64,000 nucleotides of DNA from an uncultured Saprospiraceae bacterium (GTDB taxonomy: Bacteria; Bacteroidota; Bacteroidia; Chitinophagales; Saprospiraceae). This document shows, piece by piece, positions 39,538 to 48,672 of the stretch (its first letter is position 1; the number at the start of each line of letters is the position of its first letter). The stretch is from positions 1-64,000 of the forward strand of contig CALGNN010000048.1 in NCBI GenBank assembly GCA_937961455.1, in the 5' to 3' direction. The translations under genes were made by a program, and so were the position numbers. Under the pieces are notes generated by a model that worked only from the letters and a program-made list of their open reading frames with translations, was not told where the DNA came from and did no database searches.

Positions 39538-41094
39538 ATGTCAATATCTAAAACTCAGGACGTTTTCAACTTAGTGAAGTCCCTTTCAAAGGCAGAAAAA
39601 AGGACATTTAGAATCTATGCCAATAGAGTTCAAGATGATGGAGATCTTATGTACCTCAAGCTATTTGACATTTTCGAAAAACAAAAAGAGTATGATGATA
39701 AGCAAATCAAAGACAGCATTAAAAACTTAGACCAAAGTCAATATGCGAATCTAAAAAGGCATTTATACCAACAGATCTTAATAAGTCTCAGATTAGTTCA
39801 TAAGGAGCGAAAGGCTAATATTAAAATTAGAGAGCAGATAGATTTTGCTTATATACTTTATGGGAAAGGCCTATATATGCAGGCGTTAAAAATATTAGGA
39901 AAAGCAAAAAAATTAGCCAGAAAACATCAAAACGATATATCACTTCTTACGATAGTAGAATTTGAAAAAACAATCCAATCAAGACATATTACTAGGTCAA
40001 AATCTCAACCTATATTACAACTAGTGGATGAAACAGCAGCTTTGTCTAATTCTCTTTCACAAAGAATTAGTTTGAGTAATTTACGATTGACCTTACACAA
40101 ATATTATGTTGAAAAAGGACATGTCCACAACAAAGAAGAATATGACAAAATTGTAGCCTATTTTAAAGACAAACTTCCTAGTATAAAAAATACCAATCTG
40201 GGACATATGGAACTAGTTTATTTATACCAATCTTATGTATGGTATTATTACATTTTAAATGATTTTAAAAAATGTAAAGACTACGCTCTAAAATGGGTCA
40301 AAATATTCAGAGAATCGGATGAACTTCAGAATAGAGATGTCAATTTATATATGAGAGGATATCATTATCTCTTGACCTGTTTATTTAATCTAAAAGACTC
40401 GAGACAATTCAATAAATATTTGTTAGAGTTTGAACATTTCAGAAAATCGAATTATCCAAAATTTAATAAAAACACACAAATAATTTCATTCTTATATGTG
40501 CATAGTGGAAGATTAAATAAACATTTCTTAGAAGGGAGTTTTGAAGAAGGATGCGAGCGACTACAAAGTACTTTACAAAGAATAAAACGGTATGATAAAA
40601 AATTAGACAAGCACAAAGTAATGGTCTTGTACTTTAAAGTTGCCTGGATGTATTTGGGAAATAATCAGGCAGAAAAAGCTATTAAATATTTGATGCATAT
40701 TATTGACAATAGCTCTTTAAGTTTGCGCGAAGATATCCAAGGATATGCTAGACTCATGTTTTTGATGGCACACTACGATCTTGAAAATTACAACTTATTG
40801 ATACCTCTAGTAAAAAAATATGATCGATATTTCAAAAAAATGAAAGAGCAAAATCAATTACAAAAAATTGTTTTACAACTTTTTAAAGCTTTGAGCACCG
40901 CTCCTATTCTAGAAAGAAAAAATATATTCATTAGCTACCATAAAGAGTTAACATTATTAAGTAAAAGTACATTCGAAAAAAGAGCCTTTATCTATCTGGA
41001 AATAATACCCTACACCTTATCCAAAATTACGGGTAAATCACTTCAAGAAACCATTAAGGATAATAATGCACTTTTGAAAAAATCATATTCCTAA
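39538..41094 (+). CDS. Conserved hypothetical helical (TPR-like) protein
   Basis: A 518-residue cytoplasmic protein that is almost wholly helical. It begins ISKTQDVFNLVKSLSKAEKRTFRIYA, an opening I associate with uncharacterised Bacteroidota proteins, and continues as helix pairs of TPR-like spacing (YGKGLYMQALKILGKAKKLA; YLYQSYVWYYYILNDFKKCKDYA; YFKVAWMYLGNNQAEKAIKYL). There is no signal peptide, membrane helix or catalytic motif. A scaffold or protein-binding role is inferred only from the repeat fold. The next gene starts nine bases after its stop, suggesting a two-gene unit. Confidence 0.6.
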   Translation: MSISKTQDVFNLVKSLSKAEKRTFRIYANRVQDDGDLMYLKLFDIFEKQKEYDDKQIKDSIKNLDQSQYANLKRHLYQQILISLRLVHKERKANIKIREQIDFAYILYGKGLYMQALKILGKAKKLARKHQNDISLLTIVEFEKTIQSRHITRSKSQPILQLVDETAALSNSLSQRISLSNLRLTLHKYYVEKGHVHNKEEYDKIVAYFKDKLPSIKNTNLGHMELVYLYQSYVWYYYILNDFKKCKDYALKWVKIFRESDELQNRDVNLYMRGYHYLLTCLFNLKDSRQFNKYLLEFEHFRKSNYPKFNKNTQIISFLYVHSGRLNKHFLEGSFEEGCERLQSTLQRIKRYDKKLDKHKVMVLYFKVAWMYLGNNQAEKAIKYLMHIIDNSSLSLREDIQGYARLMFLMAHYDLENYNLLIPLVKKYDRYFKKMKEQNQLQKIVLQLFKALSTAPILERKNIFISYHKELTLLSKSTFEKRAFIYLEIIPYTLSKITGKSLQETIKDNNALLKKSYS

Positions 41095-41103
41095 AAATAA
41101 ATT

Positions 41104-41814
41104 TTGACTTACCCTTTACCTATTCTTCCAAACTACATTTCAATTCTATTTTTTAGCTGTTGTTTCTTGTGTTTAGGCTTATTAATTGATTTATTAAAAA
41201 ACAGCAGTCTTAAAAATTCGCAATTAAGACTTTGCCTGATACTATTAATTGTCTATTTAAACATACAATCTGTAGTTACTTTATCTGGATTTTATCACAC
41301 GAATTTAGAAGCTGTTCCACCCAGATTTATTCTAGTTGTTTTGCCCGCAATTGTCTTGATAGCCTATGTATTTATATCTCAAAAAGGAAGATCATTTATC
41401 ATGAGTTTACATCTTCAGAAATTGAGCTTTTTGAGTATTCTTAGAATTCCAGTTGAATTAAGTCTGTTAAGTCTTTTTGTACACAAGGCCATTCCAATAG
41501 AAATGACATTTGAAGGCTACAATTATGATATAATTTCTGGAATCACGGCTATTTTTATTTCATGGTATGCATTTAAAGGTCAAAAGATTCGCAAAACTTT
41601 ACTTTGGATTTGGAATATTCTAGCCTTAGGTTTATTGATCACCATAGTTGGCATAAGCATATTTTCAACACCAAGCAATTTTCAAATTTTTGGATTGGAA
41701 CAAGCTAACGTTGCGATCTTAAATTTTCCTTATGTTTTATTGCCATGTTTTATTGTACCCGTGGTCTTTTTTACCCATTTAGCTTCTATCTATCAATTGA
41801 TACATAGGAAATAA
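41104..41814 (+). CDS. Hypothetical multi-pass membrane protein
   Basis: A 236-residue integral membrane protein with about seven hydrophobic helices. A conserved-looking loop (VVTLSGFYHTNLEAVPPRF, residues 56-75) separates the second and third helices. The frame is open only from 41101, so initiation is at TTG 41104 (or ATT 41101); there is no ATG before the third helix. It is nine bases downstream of the helical-protein gene. I do not recognise the family; the fold could be a small transporter or sensor module, with no support either way. Confidence 0.55.
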   Translation: MTYPLPILPNYISILFFSCCFLCLGLLIDLLKNSSLKNSQLRLCLILLIVYLNIQSVVTLSGFYHTNLEAVPPRFILVVLPAIVLIAYVFISQKGRSFIMSLHLQKLSFLSILRIPVELSLLSLFVHKAIPIEMTFEGYNYDIISGITAIFISWYAFKGQKIRKTLLWIWNILALGLLITIVGISIFSTPSNFQIFGLEQANVAILNFPYVLLPCFIVPVVFFTHLASIYQLIHRK

Positions 41815-41893
41815 ATTGTTGTATAAAATCTATACGATTTTCACATGTATGGAAAAATGTATTTGACTGCATGAGAATCATCATTTATTTCAC

Positions 41894-41906
41894 TAATTTT
41901 GCGGCA
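41894..41906 (+). promoter_or_regulatory. Candidate -7 element placing the cation-efflux mRNA start at its ATG
   Basis: TAATTTTG (41894-41901) matches TAnnTTTG; the usual distance to the transcription start would put +1 at or near the ATG at 41906, i.e. a leaderless mRNA. A TTTG at 41862 is 28 bases upstream, wider than usual, which weakens the call. Confidence 0.35.
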
Positions 41907-42829
41907 TGGCGGGTTCATCAAAGGCGGCAGTATACAGTGCAATATTTGCAAATACTGCCATAGCAATAAGTAAATTTGTAGCAGCTTTTTTCACAGGCTC
42001 TTCTTCTATGTTTTCAGAAGGAATTCATTCCTTGGTTGATGTATTTAATGGAGTACTATTAATCTTTGGTATTAATAGAAGTACGAAAAAAGCTGATGAC
42101 AAACATCCTTTTGGATATGGGAATGAAGTTTATTTCTGGAGTTTTGTAGTCGCCATTCTAATTTTTGCAGTTGGAGGAGGGTTTGCACTTTATGAAGGTA
42201 TTGAACATCTAAAGCATCCAAGAGAATTAACTAATGTTAAATGGAATTATGTAGTTCTGATCATGGCCATGTGTTTTGAAGGATATGCATTGCGTGTCGC
42301 TATGAAACAATTTAATCAAACACGTGGAAACAAATCTATTATAAAGGCATTACGAGATAGTAAAGATTCATCAACTTCAGCTGTAGTAATTGAAGATACA
42401 GCAGCCCTTGTTGGACTTAGTATTGCATTACTTGCTGTTTTCTTAGGACAAGTTACAGGCAATAGTATTTTCGATGGATTGGGTTCTGTATTAATTGGAA
42501 TTCTCTTGATATCGGTTTCTTTATTTTTTGCTGTTGAATGTAAAGGCTTACTTATTGGTGAAGGCTTGATGCAGGTCGACATTGATAAAATAAATAAGAT
42601 CCTTGATGCTGCTCCAAATATTACAGAATACAAAAGACCGCTAAGTTTATATTTTGGACCTAATGATGTATTAGTTAATCTTGATGTCAACTTTAAAGAT
42701 GAATTAAACGCAGATGAAATAGAAGCAAGTATAGATTCTGTTGAAAGCCAAATTAGGGAAGCAATACCAGCAGTAAATAGGATATTTATTGAAGCAGAAA
42801 CGATCAGAGCTAGTCGGAAGAACAGTTAA
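41906..42829 (+). CDS. Cation diffusion facilitator transporter (ZnT9-like subgroup)
   Basis: Inner-membrane metal(2+)/proton antiporter of 307 residues with about six membrane helices and a C-terminal cytoplasmic domain (about 210-300). Helix II has SEGIHSLVDVFNG, keeping the His/Asp pair of the metal site. In the region of helix V it has SAVVIEDTAALVGL, an ED pair instead of the HxxxD of classic zinc exporters such as YiiP; this ED form is what I know from ZnT9-like (SLC30A9) members. The DDKHPFGYGNEVYFW loop is also typical. The metal is not certain, probably zinc or another divalent ion. Single gene. Confidence 0.85.
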   Translation: MAGSSKAAVYSAIFANTAIAISKFVAAFFTGSSSMFSEGIHSLVDVFNGVLLIFGINRSTKKADDKHPFGYGNEVYFWSFVVAILIFAVGGGFALYEGIEHLKHPRELTNVKWNYVVLIMAMCFEGYALRVAMKQFNQTRGNKSIIKALRDSKDSSTSAVVIEDTAALVGLSIALLAVFLGQVTGNSIFDGLGSVLIGILLISVSLFFAVECKGLLIGEGLMQVDIDKINKILDAAPNITEYKRPLSLYFGPNDVLVNLDVNFKDELNADEIEASIDSVESQIREAIPAVNRIFIEAETIRASRKNS

Positions 42830-42877
42830 GAATTCATTTGCTGACGAAAACACTCCTGTACCCAAGGAAACATATAC

Positions 42878-43816
42878 ATGAATAAAGCACAATTACTTGA
42901 ATGCCATAGAAAAATTCAAGACTATGTTCATTGGACCCCAGTTTTAAAATCTAGACTTCTAGACGAGCAATCAGGAGCATCCCTTTTCTTTAAATGTGAA
43001 AATTTTCAGAGAATGGGAGCTTTCAAAATGCGAGGAGCCGTCCATGCGATTTTGAAATTAAGTCCAGAACAACAATCTAAAGGTGTTGTCACGCACTCTT
43101 CAGGAAACTTTGCTCAGGCCGTTTCTTTAGCTGCCAAATCTATAGGCATTGAAGCTCATATAGTAATGCCACAAAATGCACCTCAAGTGAAAAAGAATGC
43201 TGTGCGAGATTATGGAGGAAAAATTTATGAAAGTGGAAATCACATCCTCGATAGAGAACGGATGGCTGATGAAATCGCAGCAAAAACAGGGGCAAGTTTT
43301 CTTCACCCTAGCAATGATCTTGATGTCATATTAGGGCAAGGAACAGCTGCAGTTGAGTTATTAAAAGATCAAGCTGATCTTGACATTCTTCTAGCACCTG
43401 TTGGAGGAGGAGGATTAATTGCAGGGACTGCACTAGCGGCTCATTTTCTGGGTAAAACCGGATGCATAAGCATAGGCGCAGAACCCATGGAAGCAGATGA
43501 TGCTTACCGCTCTCTTATAAGTGGTAAAATAGAGATTAATGAAACTTCGAACACGATTGCTGATGGACTTCGAACAAATCTTGGAGATATCAACTTTCCC
43601 ATTATTCAAAAATATGTAGATCAAATTTTAAGAGTCGAAGAAGATGAGATTATTGCTGCCATGAGACTAATTTGGGAAAGAATGAAGATCATCATTGAAC
43701 CTTCTTGTGCTGTGCCTTTCGCAGCAGTTCTTAAAAACAAAGAACTGTTCAAAGATAAGAAAGTGGGAATTGTGTTATCGGGCGGAAATGTTGATTTATC
43801 CAAACTTCCTTTCTAA
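42878..43816 (+). CDS. PLP-dependent serine/threonine dehydratase or serine racemase-like enzyme
   Basis: A 312-residue fold-type II PLP enzyme. Lys50 in RMGAFKMRGA forms the internal aldimine; SSGNFAQAV is the substrate loop and VGGGGLIAG the phosphate cup. Without the C-terminal ACT regulatory domain of biosynthetic IlvA, it resembles catabolic threonine dehydratases, serine racemases and threo-3-hydroxyaspartate ammonia-lyases; these cannot be told apart here. It ends within, and convergent to, the acetyltransferase gene, overlapping by 21 bases. Confidence 0.88.
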   Translation: MNKAQLLECHRKIQDYVHWTPVLKSRLLDEQSGASLFFKCENFQRMGAFKMRGAVHAILKLSPEQQSKGVVTHSSGNFAQAVSLAAKSIGIEAHIVMPQNAPQVKKNAVRDYGGKIYESGNHILDRERMADEIAAKTGASFLHPSNDLDVILGQGTAAVELLKDQADLDILLAPVGGGGLIAGTALAAHFLGKTGCISIGAEPMEADDAYRSLISGKIEINETSNTIADGLRTNLGDINFPIIQKYVDQILRVEEDEIIAAMRLIWERMKIIIEPSCAVPFAAVLKNKELFKDKKVGIVLSGGNVDLSKLPF

Positions 43817-44305
43817 AGAAAATTTCAATAAACCACTTGATGATTTGAATTTTTCATCTTGTTTGAAATCAAACTTATTTAGCAATTTAATAGAAGCTTG
43901 ATTATTCTCAGAAGTATATCCATGTATGGTATTGAGATTAAACGCGTCAAAGCCTTTACTTAAGAATGCAGGAAGTAGTTCACTTAAATATCCTTTCTTC
44001 CAAAAATCAGGTAACAATTCATACCCGATTTCTGCTTCTTTTCGATCTTCACTAAAATTCCAATAACAAATGGTTCCTATTAAATCCTTGCTTTCATTTA
44101 TTTGGATCACCCATTTAAATGCTGTCTTATGATGCACCATTTCGTGCATCTGATGGATGTGAGCCATTGCAGATTCTAGGCTACCATCAACTTTTCTGGT
44201 TTGATAAAAATTGACTAACTCATCCTTTCTGAGGGCTTGAATCAAGGAAACGTGATCCTCATTTAGTAAATAAATTGATAAGCGATCGGTCTTAATTTGT
44301 AGCAT
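43796..44305 (-). CDS. GNAT-family acetyltransferase (RimJ/RimL-like)
   Basis: A 169-residue acetyltransferase of the RimJ/RimL type: TDRLSIYLLNEDHVSLIQAL opens the fold, IGTICYWNFSEDRKEAEIGYELLPDFWKKGYLSE carries the core strand and acetyl-CoA loop, and NLNTIHGYTSENNQASIKLLNKFDF is the classic asparagine-rich end motif. Substrates of this group include ribosomal protein N-termini and small amines. The gene overlaps the 3' end of the convergent PLP enzyme gene by 21 bases. It is single and its substrate is unknown. Confidence 0.85.
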   Translation of the reverse strand: MLQIKTDRLSIYLLNEDHVSLIQALRKDELVNFYQTRKVDGSLESAMAHIHQMHEMVHHKTAFKWVIQINESKDLIGTICYWNFSEDRKEAEIGYELLPDFWKKGYLSELLPAFLSKGFDAFNLNTIHGYTSENNQASIKLLNKFDFKQDEKFKSSSGLLKFSLERKFG

Positions 44306-44445
44306 TTTTAAAAAAAAATTAAATTTTTAGGGATTTCATCAAACAATTTGCCCATTCGAGGGATTATTGCTTTTACTATTCGCACTACAAACCCAAAATA
44401 TTCATTTCGCATTCATTAAGAAATTATTGATTCAAAAACTTGAGT

Positions 44446-44859
44446 ATGCTTAAGAGGATTATGTTGATCGATGATGATAAATATACAAATCAATATCATC
44501 AGATCATTATTGACGAAACCCAAATGTGCAATGAAACAATCGTTTTTCAATACGCTGACGAAGCGCTAGAGTGGTTGAAAAATCTAGATGAACATGAATT
44601 TCCGACGGCTATATTTTTAGATATAAATATGCCGAGGATGAATGGTTTTGAATTCTTGGAAGAATACGAACGTACCTTTCCAAACAAAAACCTTCCGATC
44701 ATTGTGATGCTGACAACTTCTTTAAATCCTTCGGATCAACAAATTTCTAAGAAATACAAAATTCATGATTTCATGAATAAACCATTAGATGAGACTATGA
44801 TCCATAGGTTAGACAGCGAATATGGTATTCAACAAACAGCTACAAGAACAGCTAGTTAA
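44446..44859 (+). CDS. Single-domain response regulator (receiver only)
   Basis: A 137-residue CheY-like receiver with no output domain. The acidic pocket is LIDDDKYTN near residue 8, the phospho-acceptor is Asp59 (LDINMPRMNGFEFL), the switch Thr is in VMLTTS and the conserved Lys is Lys112 (MNKPLD). This design (Rcp1-like) typically partners phytochrome-style kinases and acts by protein-protein contact. I choose ATG 44446 rather than the TTG two codons earlier. No kinase is adjacent; the orphan kinase near 26-27.6 kb is a candidate but this is speculation. A terminator follows. Confidence 0.9.
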   Translation: MLKRIMLIDDDKYTNQYHQIIIDETQMCNETIVFQYADEALEWLKNLDEHEFPTAIFLDINMPRMNGFEFLEEYERTFPNKNLPIIVMLTTSLNPSDQQISKKYKIHDFMNKPLDETMIHRLDSEYGIQQTATRTAS

Positions 44860-44892
44860 AGAAGACTAATTTAATTTTTAATTATACTTTAT

Positions 44893-44923
44893 GGTGCATG
44901 GATAAATCGATGCACCTTTTTTA
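44893..44923 (+). terminator. Terminator after the response regulator gene
   Basis: GGTGCAT (44893-44899) pairs with ATGCACC (44910-44916) and is followed by six T and an A/T tract. It lies 33 bases past the stop. Confidence 0.75.
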
Positions 44924-45095
44924 TTTGGGGCTTATTTTTCTTTAAACTACCCTTACGCAAGGCTTACTATCTTTATCAATCATTTCCATCACGTAGACAA
45001 AATGGCTTTGTTGATAGCATTCCAAAACCATTCTATATAAATAATTAAAAGGACTGACGGTAATTACATAACTTAAGTGTAATAAAAAACGAACC

Positions 45096-46583
45096 ATGCT
45101 TAAGTTTATACTTTCCATCCCTTTACTATTCTTATTATTATCATGCAGTCCAAAAGTCAGCAATAATCTGACTGATGAAACCAAGAGCGCTGAAAAGACA
45201 CAGGCTCGTCCAGAAGCAGAGCTTGTGGAAGTAATATCAGAACATTCAGATGTCTCTCCTACTGATCACCAATTACGAAGTGAGCATCAATTAAGCCCAG
45301 AAAAGCTTTTAAAGCTGGATGCCTTTTTTGATCTTCTAGAAGAAAATAATAAAATGATGGGCGCCTTTTCCATGAGCATTGATGGTAAGATCATTTATGA
45401 AAGATATCTTGGGCTAGCTGATATTGAAAGTGGAAAGTCCATTTCTCAAAACAGTAAATTTAGGATCGGTTCAATATCTAAGACCTTCACCTCCGTACTT
45501 ATCCATCAATTGATAGAGGATGACAAATTAAACTTAGACGATAAATTATCACAATTTTTCCCAAAGGTCCCAGAAGCTGAGAAAATTACGATTTCAAATT
45601 TACTGAATCATAGATCCGGCATATTCAATTTCACAAACGCACCAGATTTTATGGGAATGCACACTAAAGCTGCATCAAGAACCCAAATGCTAAATAAAAT
45701 CATATCATTTGACAGAGTTTTTGAGGTAAATAGTAAAGCAGAATATTCTAATAGTAATTATTTACTGCTAAGCTGGATCATAGAAGACTTATATAACAAA
45801 TCATATGCAGATGTTTTACAAGATAAAATCGTAAAACCACTCTCTTTGAAAAACACCCTGTACGGTGGAAAAATAAATATTGAAAATAATGATGTTAGGA
45901 GTTATCTAAAAGATGGCGATAGTTGGTCCCTTACTGATGAAACAGACATGAGCATTCCTTCTGGAGCTGGTGCCTTAGTGTCAACAGTAAATGATTTAAA
46001 TCATTTTTTTAACCAACTTTTCAAAGGTAATCTGATTAATGAAACGTCTATTGCCTCTATGTCAGAAATGGTAGAAAACTATGGACGAGGATTATTTCAA
46101 ATTCCATTTCATGAACATGTGGCTTTAGGTCATAATGGAGGAATTGATGGTTTTCATTCCAATGCTTTTCATTTTACTGAATTGGGATTAGGTGGAGCAA
46201 TCACAGTCAATGGAAATAATTACAACATGAATGATGTTATTGTAGCTGCATTAAGTATCTATTTCGATAAAGAATTTGAAATGCCCAGATTCGATCAGGT
46301 AGAAATCACTTTGGACAGCGATGAAATAGTGAAATATGCAGGCACATTTGCTTCGGTTACCATGCCTTTGAAAATTTCATTATTTGAAAGCAATGGAAAT
46401 TTGATGGCGCAGGCAACTGGACAAGGAGCCTTCCCTTTGACACCATTTGAAGACGGCATGTTTACCTTTGATCAAGCGGGCATAGTTTTGCAATTTGCCA
46501 AATCAGCAGAAGGCGGAATTGATTACAAAAAATTTGAATTAAGACAAGGAGGAGGATCTTACATTTTTAATCTTGAGCCATAA
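45096..46583 (+). CDS. Serine hydrolase of the beta-lactamase/esterase (class C-like) family, lipoprotein
   Basis: A 495-residue lipoprotein (lipobox LLLSC near Cys17). The beta-lactamase-fold active site is present: SISK at 126-129 (nucleophile Ser126, Lys129), YSNSN near 211 and GHNGG in place of the KTG triad. The SKFRIGSISKTF context is typical of esterases and D-aminopeptidase-like members rather than true antibiotic-hydrolysing enzymes. A beta-rich C-terminal domain (about 405-495, KYAGTFASVTMPLKI) follows. Probable role: an envelope esterase or peptidase acting on small substrates; no evidence for resistance. Confidence 0.88.
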   Translation: MLKFILSIPLLFLLLSCSPKVSNNLTDETKSAEKTQARPEAELVEVISEHSDVSPTDHQLRSEHQLSPEKLLKLDAFFDLLEENNKMMGAFSMSIDGKIIYERYLGLADIESGKSISQNSKFRIGSISKTFTSVLIHQLIEDDKLNLDDKLSQFFPKVPEAEKITISNLLNHRSGIFNFTNAPDFMGMHTKAASRTQMLNKIISFDRVFEVNSKAEYSNSNYLLLSWIIEDLYNKSYADVLQDKIVKPLSLKNTLYGGKINIENNDVRSYLKDGDSWSLTDETDMSIPSGAGALVSTVNDLNHFFNQLFKGNLINETSIASMSEMVENYGRGLFQIPFHEHVALGHNGGIDGFHSNAFHFTELGLGGAITVNGNNYNMNDVIVAALSIYFDKEFEMPRFDQVEITLDSDEIVKYAGTFASVTMPLKISLFESNGNLMAQATGQGAFPLTPFEDGMFTFDQAGIVLQFAKSAEGGIDYKKFELRQGGGSYIFNLEP

Positions 46584-46661
46584 TTTAATAAGCTTAATCC
46601 AAGATGGCTTAACAAAGAATGTGTAACTTATAAACATCAATCTACTTACTAAATAATTTTT

Positions 46662-48566
46662 ATGCGCTACTTCTCATTAATATTCATTGGTTTTTTATTG
46701 CATTCTTGCAATTCAGAAAACAAGCTAAAACAAAAATCTTTCGTTCCCGAGTCTTACACCATTGAACAGTTTTATAATAATACTCGAGTAACTGGTGGCA
46801 CCTTTAACCATGATGCTTCAAAGATTCTATTAAGTAGTAATGAGACAGGCATTTATAATGTAAAGAGTATTTCTTTGGAAGACTTGAGTGAAAATGTATT
46901 AACCACTTCAGGAGATGAATCTATATTTGCTGAAAGTTTCTTTCCTCATGATGATCGTTTTCTATTTAGTGCTGATAAAGGTGGAAATGAAATTGACCAC
47001 ATTTATATGCAGGATACCGATGGAGCAATTACAGAATTGACAACCGGAGAAAATGAGAAGGCCGGATTTAGAAGATGGCACAAAAATTTAAAAGAGTTTT
47101 ATTATTCTTCTAATGGTCGAAATCCTAGTGCCTTTGATGTACTAAAGATGGACATCGAAAGTTTCACTCCAGAAATTTTTTATCAAAATGATGATGGTAG
47201 AGACTTGGGGCTTATTTCTGATGATGAAATGTATCTAGTACTAACAGAGAATGTAACGACCTCTTCAAACAACATGTTTCTGGTAAATAAATCCAATGGT
47301 AAAGAAATCCAATTAAATGAAGATGGTGATGGCATAAGTCATAGTCCACAGTATTTTAGTCAGGATGGTAAAAGCTTCTATTATCTTACGGACAAAGGAA
47401 AAGAATTCACCTATTTAGTTAAGTATAATTTAGCGGATGGCACAACGGAACAAGTCTATAGTGCGGATTGGGATATTTGGTATGCCTATGAATCATGGAA
47501 TGGTAAATATCGTGTAATAGGAATCAATGATGATGCTAAAACAGTTGTAAAACTTTTTGATGCAAAATCTGGAGAAGAACTCAAATTCCCTAATGTTGAA
47601 GGGAAGTCTGTCTCAAGTGTTTCCTTTAGCAGAGACGAATCAAAGATGAGATTGGTGGCCGCTAGCACCACATCTACTAGCGATATTTATGTATATGATT
47701 TTGATACAAAAGAATTACAAAGGATTACGAATACCTTAAATAAAGAACTTAAAGAAGACCAATTAGTAGAAGGTCAAATAGTCAGATTTCCTTCTTTTGA
47801 CGGCTTGGAAATTCCAGCCACTTTTTACAAGCCGCATCAAGCATCAGCAGAAAATAAAGTACCTGCGCTCGTTTTGGTTCATGGTGGGCCAGGTGGTCAA
47901 ACGCGTTTGAGTTTTAATGAGATGGTCCAATATTTAGTCAACCAAGGCTATGTTGTATTGGGAGTAAATAATAGAGGAAGTTCTGGATATGGAAAGACTT
48001 TTTATAAAATGGATGATCAAAATCATGGAGATAAAGATTTAAAAGATTGTATTTGGGCTAAGAAATATATGCAAGGCTTAGACTATGTCGATCCAGATAG
48101 AATAGGAATTATTGGTGGATCTTATGGAGGCTATATGGTAATGGCCGCCTTGACCTTCGCCCCTGAAGAGTTTGATGTAGGCGTGAATATTTTTGGTGTC
48201 ACCAATTGGCTAAGAACTTTAAAATCTATACCACCTTGGTGGGGATCATTTAAAGATGCCTTATACCAAGAAATGGGTGACCCTTATACAGCAGACTCTG
48301 TGAGATTATATAATATATCTCCCCTATTTCACACAGAAAAAGTGACTAAGCCATTGATGGTTTTACAAGGAGCAAATGACCCAAGGGTCCTTCAAGTTGA
48401 ATCTGATGAAATAGTTGCAGGAGTAAAGAAAAATGGAGTGCCTGTCGAGTATGTATTGTTTCCAGATGAAGGCCATGGCTTTATTAAAAAAGAAAATCAA
48501 ATAAAAGCTTACGGTGATGTAAATGCATTCTTAGGTAAATATTTGAAAGGCAAGGCTTTGGATTAA
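46662..48566 (+). CDS. S9-family (prolyl oligopeptidase-type) peptidase lipoprotein
   Basis: A 634-residue envelope peptidase; the signal peptide ends in LLHSC. The first about 370 residues form a beta-propeller that screens substrates by size; the C-terminal alpha/beta-hydrolase domain holds Ser487 (GGSYGGY), Asp573 (GANDPRV) and His605 (DEGHGF). It cleaves short peptides, usually from the N-terminus, as acylaminoacyl- or dipeptidyl-peptidase-like enzymes do; exact specificity is not predictable. It lies 78 bases after the serine hydrolase gene on the same strand, with no clear terminator between them. Confidence 0.92.
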   Translation: MRYFSLIFIGFLLHSCNSENKLKQKSFVPESYTIEQFYNNTRVTGGTFNHDASKILLSSNETGIYNVKSISLEDLSENVLTTSGDESIFAESFFPHDDRFLFSADKGGNEIDHIYMQDTDGAITELTTGENEKAGFRRWHKNLKEFYYSSNGRNPSAFDVLKMDIESFTPEIFYQNDDGRDLGLISDDEMYLVLTENVTTSSNNMFLVNKSNGKEIQLNEDGDGISHSPQYFSQDGKSFYYLTDKGKEFTYLVKYNLADGTTEQVYSADWDIWYAYESWNGKYRVIGINDDAKTVVKLFDAKSGEELKFPNVEGKSVSSVSFSRDESKMRLVAASTTSTSDIYVYDFDTKELQRITNTLNKELKEDQLVEGQIVRFPSFDGLEIPATFYKPHQASAENKVPALVLVHGGPGGQTRLSFNEMVQYLVNQGYVVLGVNNRGSSGYGKTFYKMDDQNHGDKDLKDCIWAKKYMQGLDYVDPDRIGIIGGSYGGYMVMAALTFAPEEFDVGVNIFGVTNWLRTLKSIPPWWGSFKDALYQEMGDPYTADSVRLYNISPLFHTEKVTKPLMVLQGANDPRVLQVESDEIVAGVKKNGVPVEYVLFPDEGHGFIKKENQIKAYGDVNAFLGKYLKGKALD

Positions 48567-48672
48567 AATGATACTTTTCACAAAGCTACTTGCTTATTGA
48601 ATGGTTTCATTACAGCTCTTCAGGTAAAAGAGCCTGCTCATGCCAATAAAACAAAAATGATTTAAAATAGTA

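Noticed and set aside
44942-45097. Minus-strand frame of about 51 codons facing the serine hydrolase gene
   Set aside because: No recognisable domain, overlaps the start codon of a solid gene, and no promoter or conservation evidence is available.
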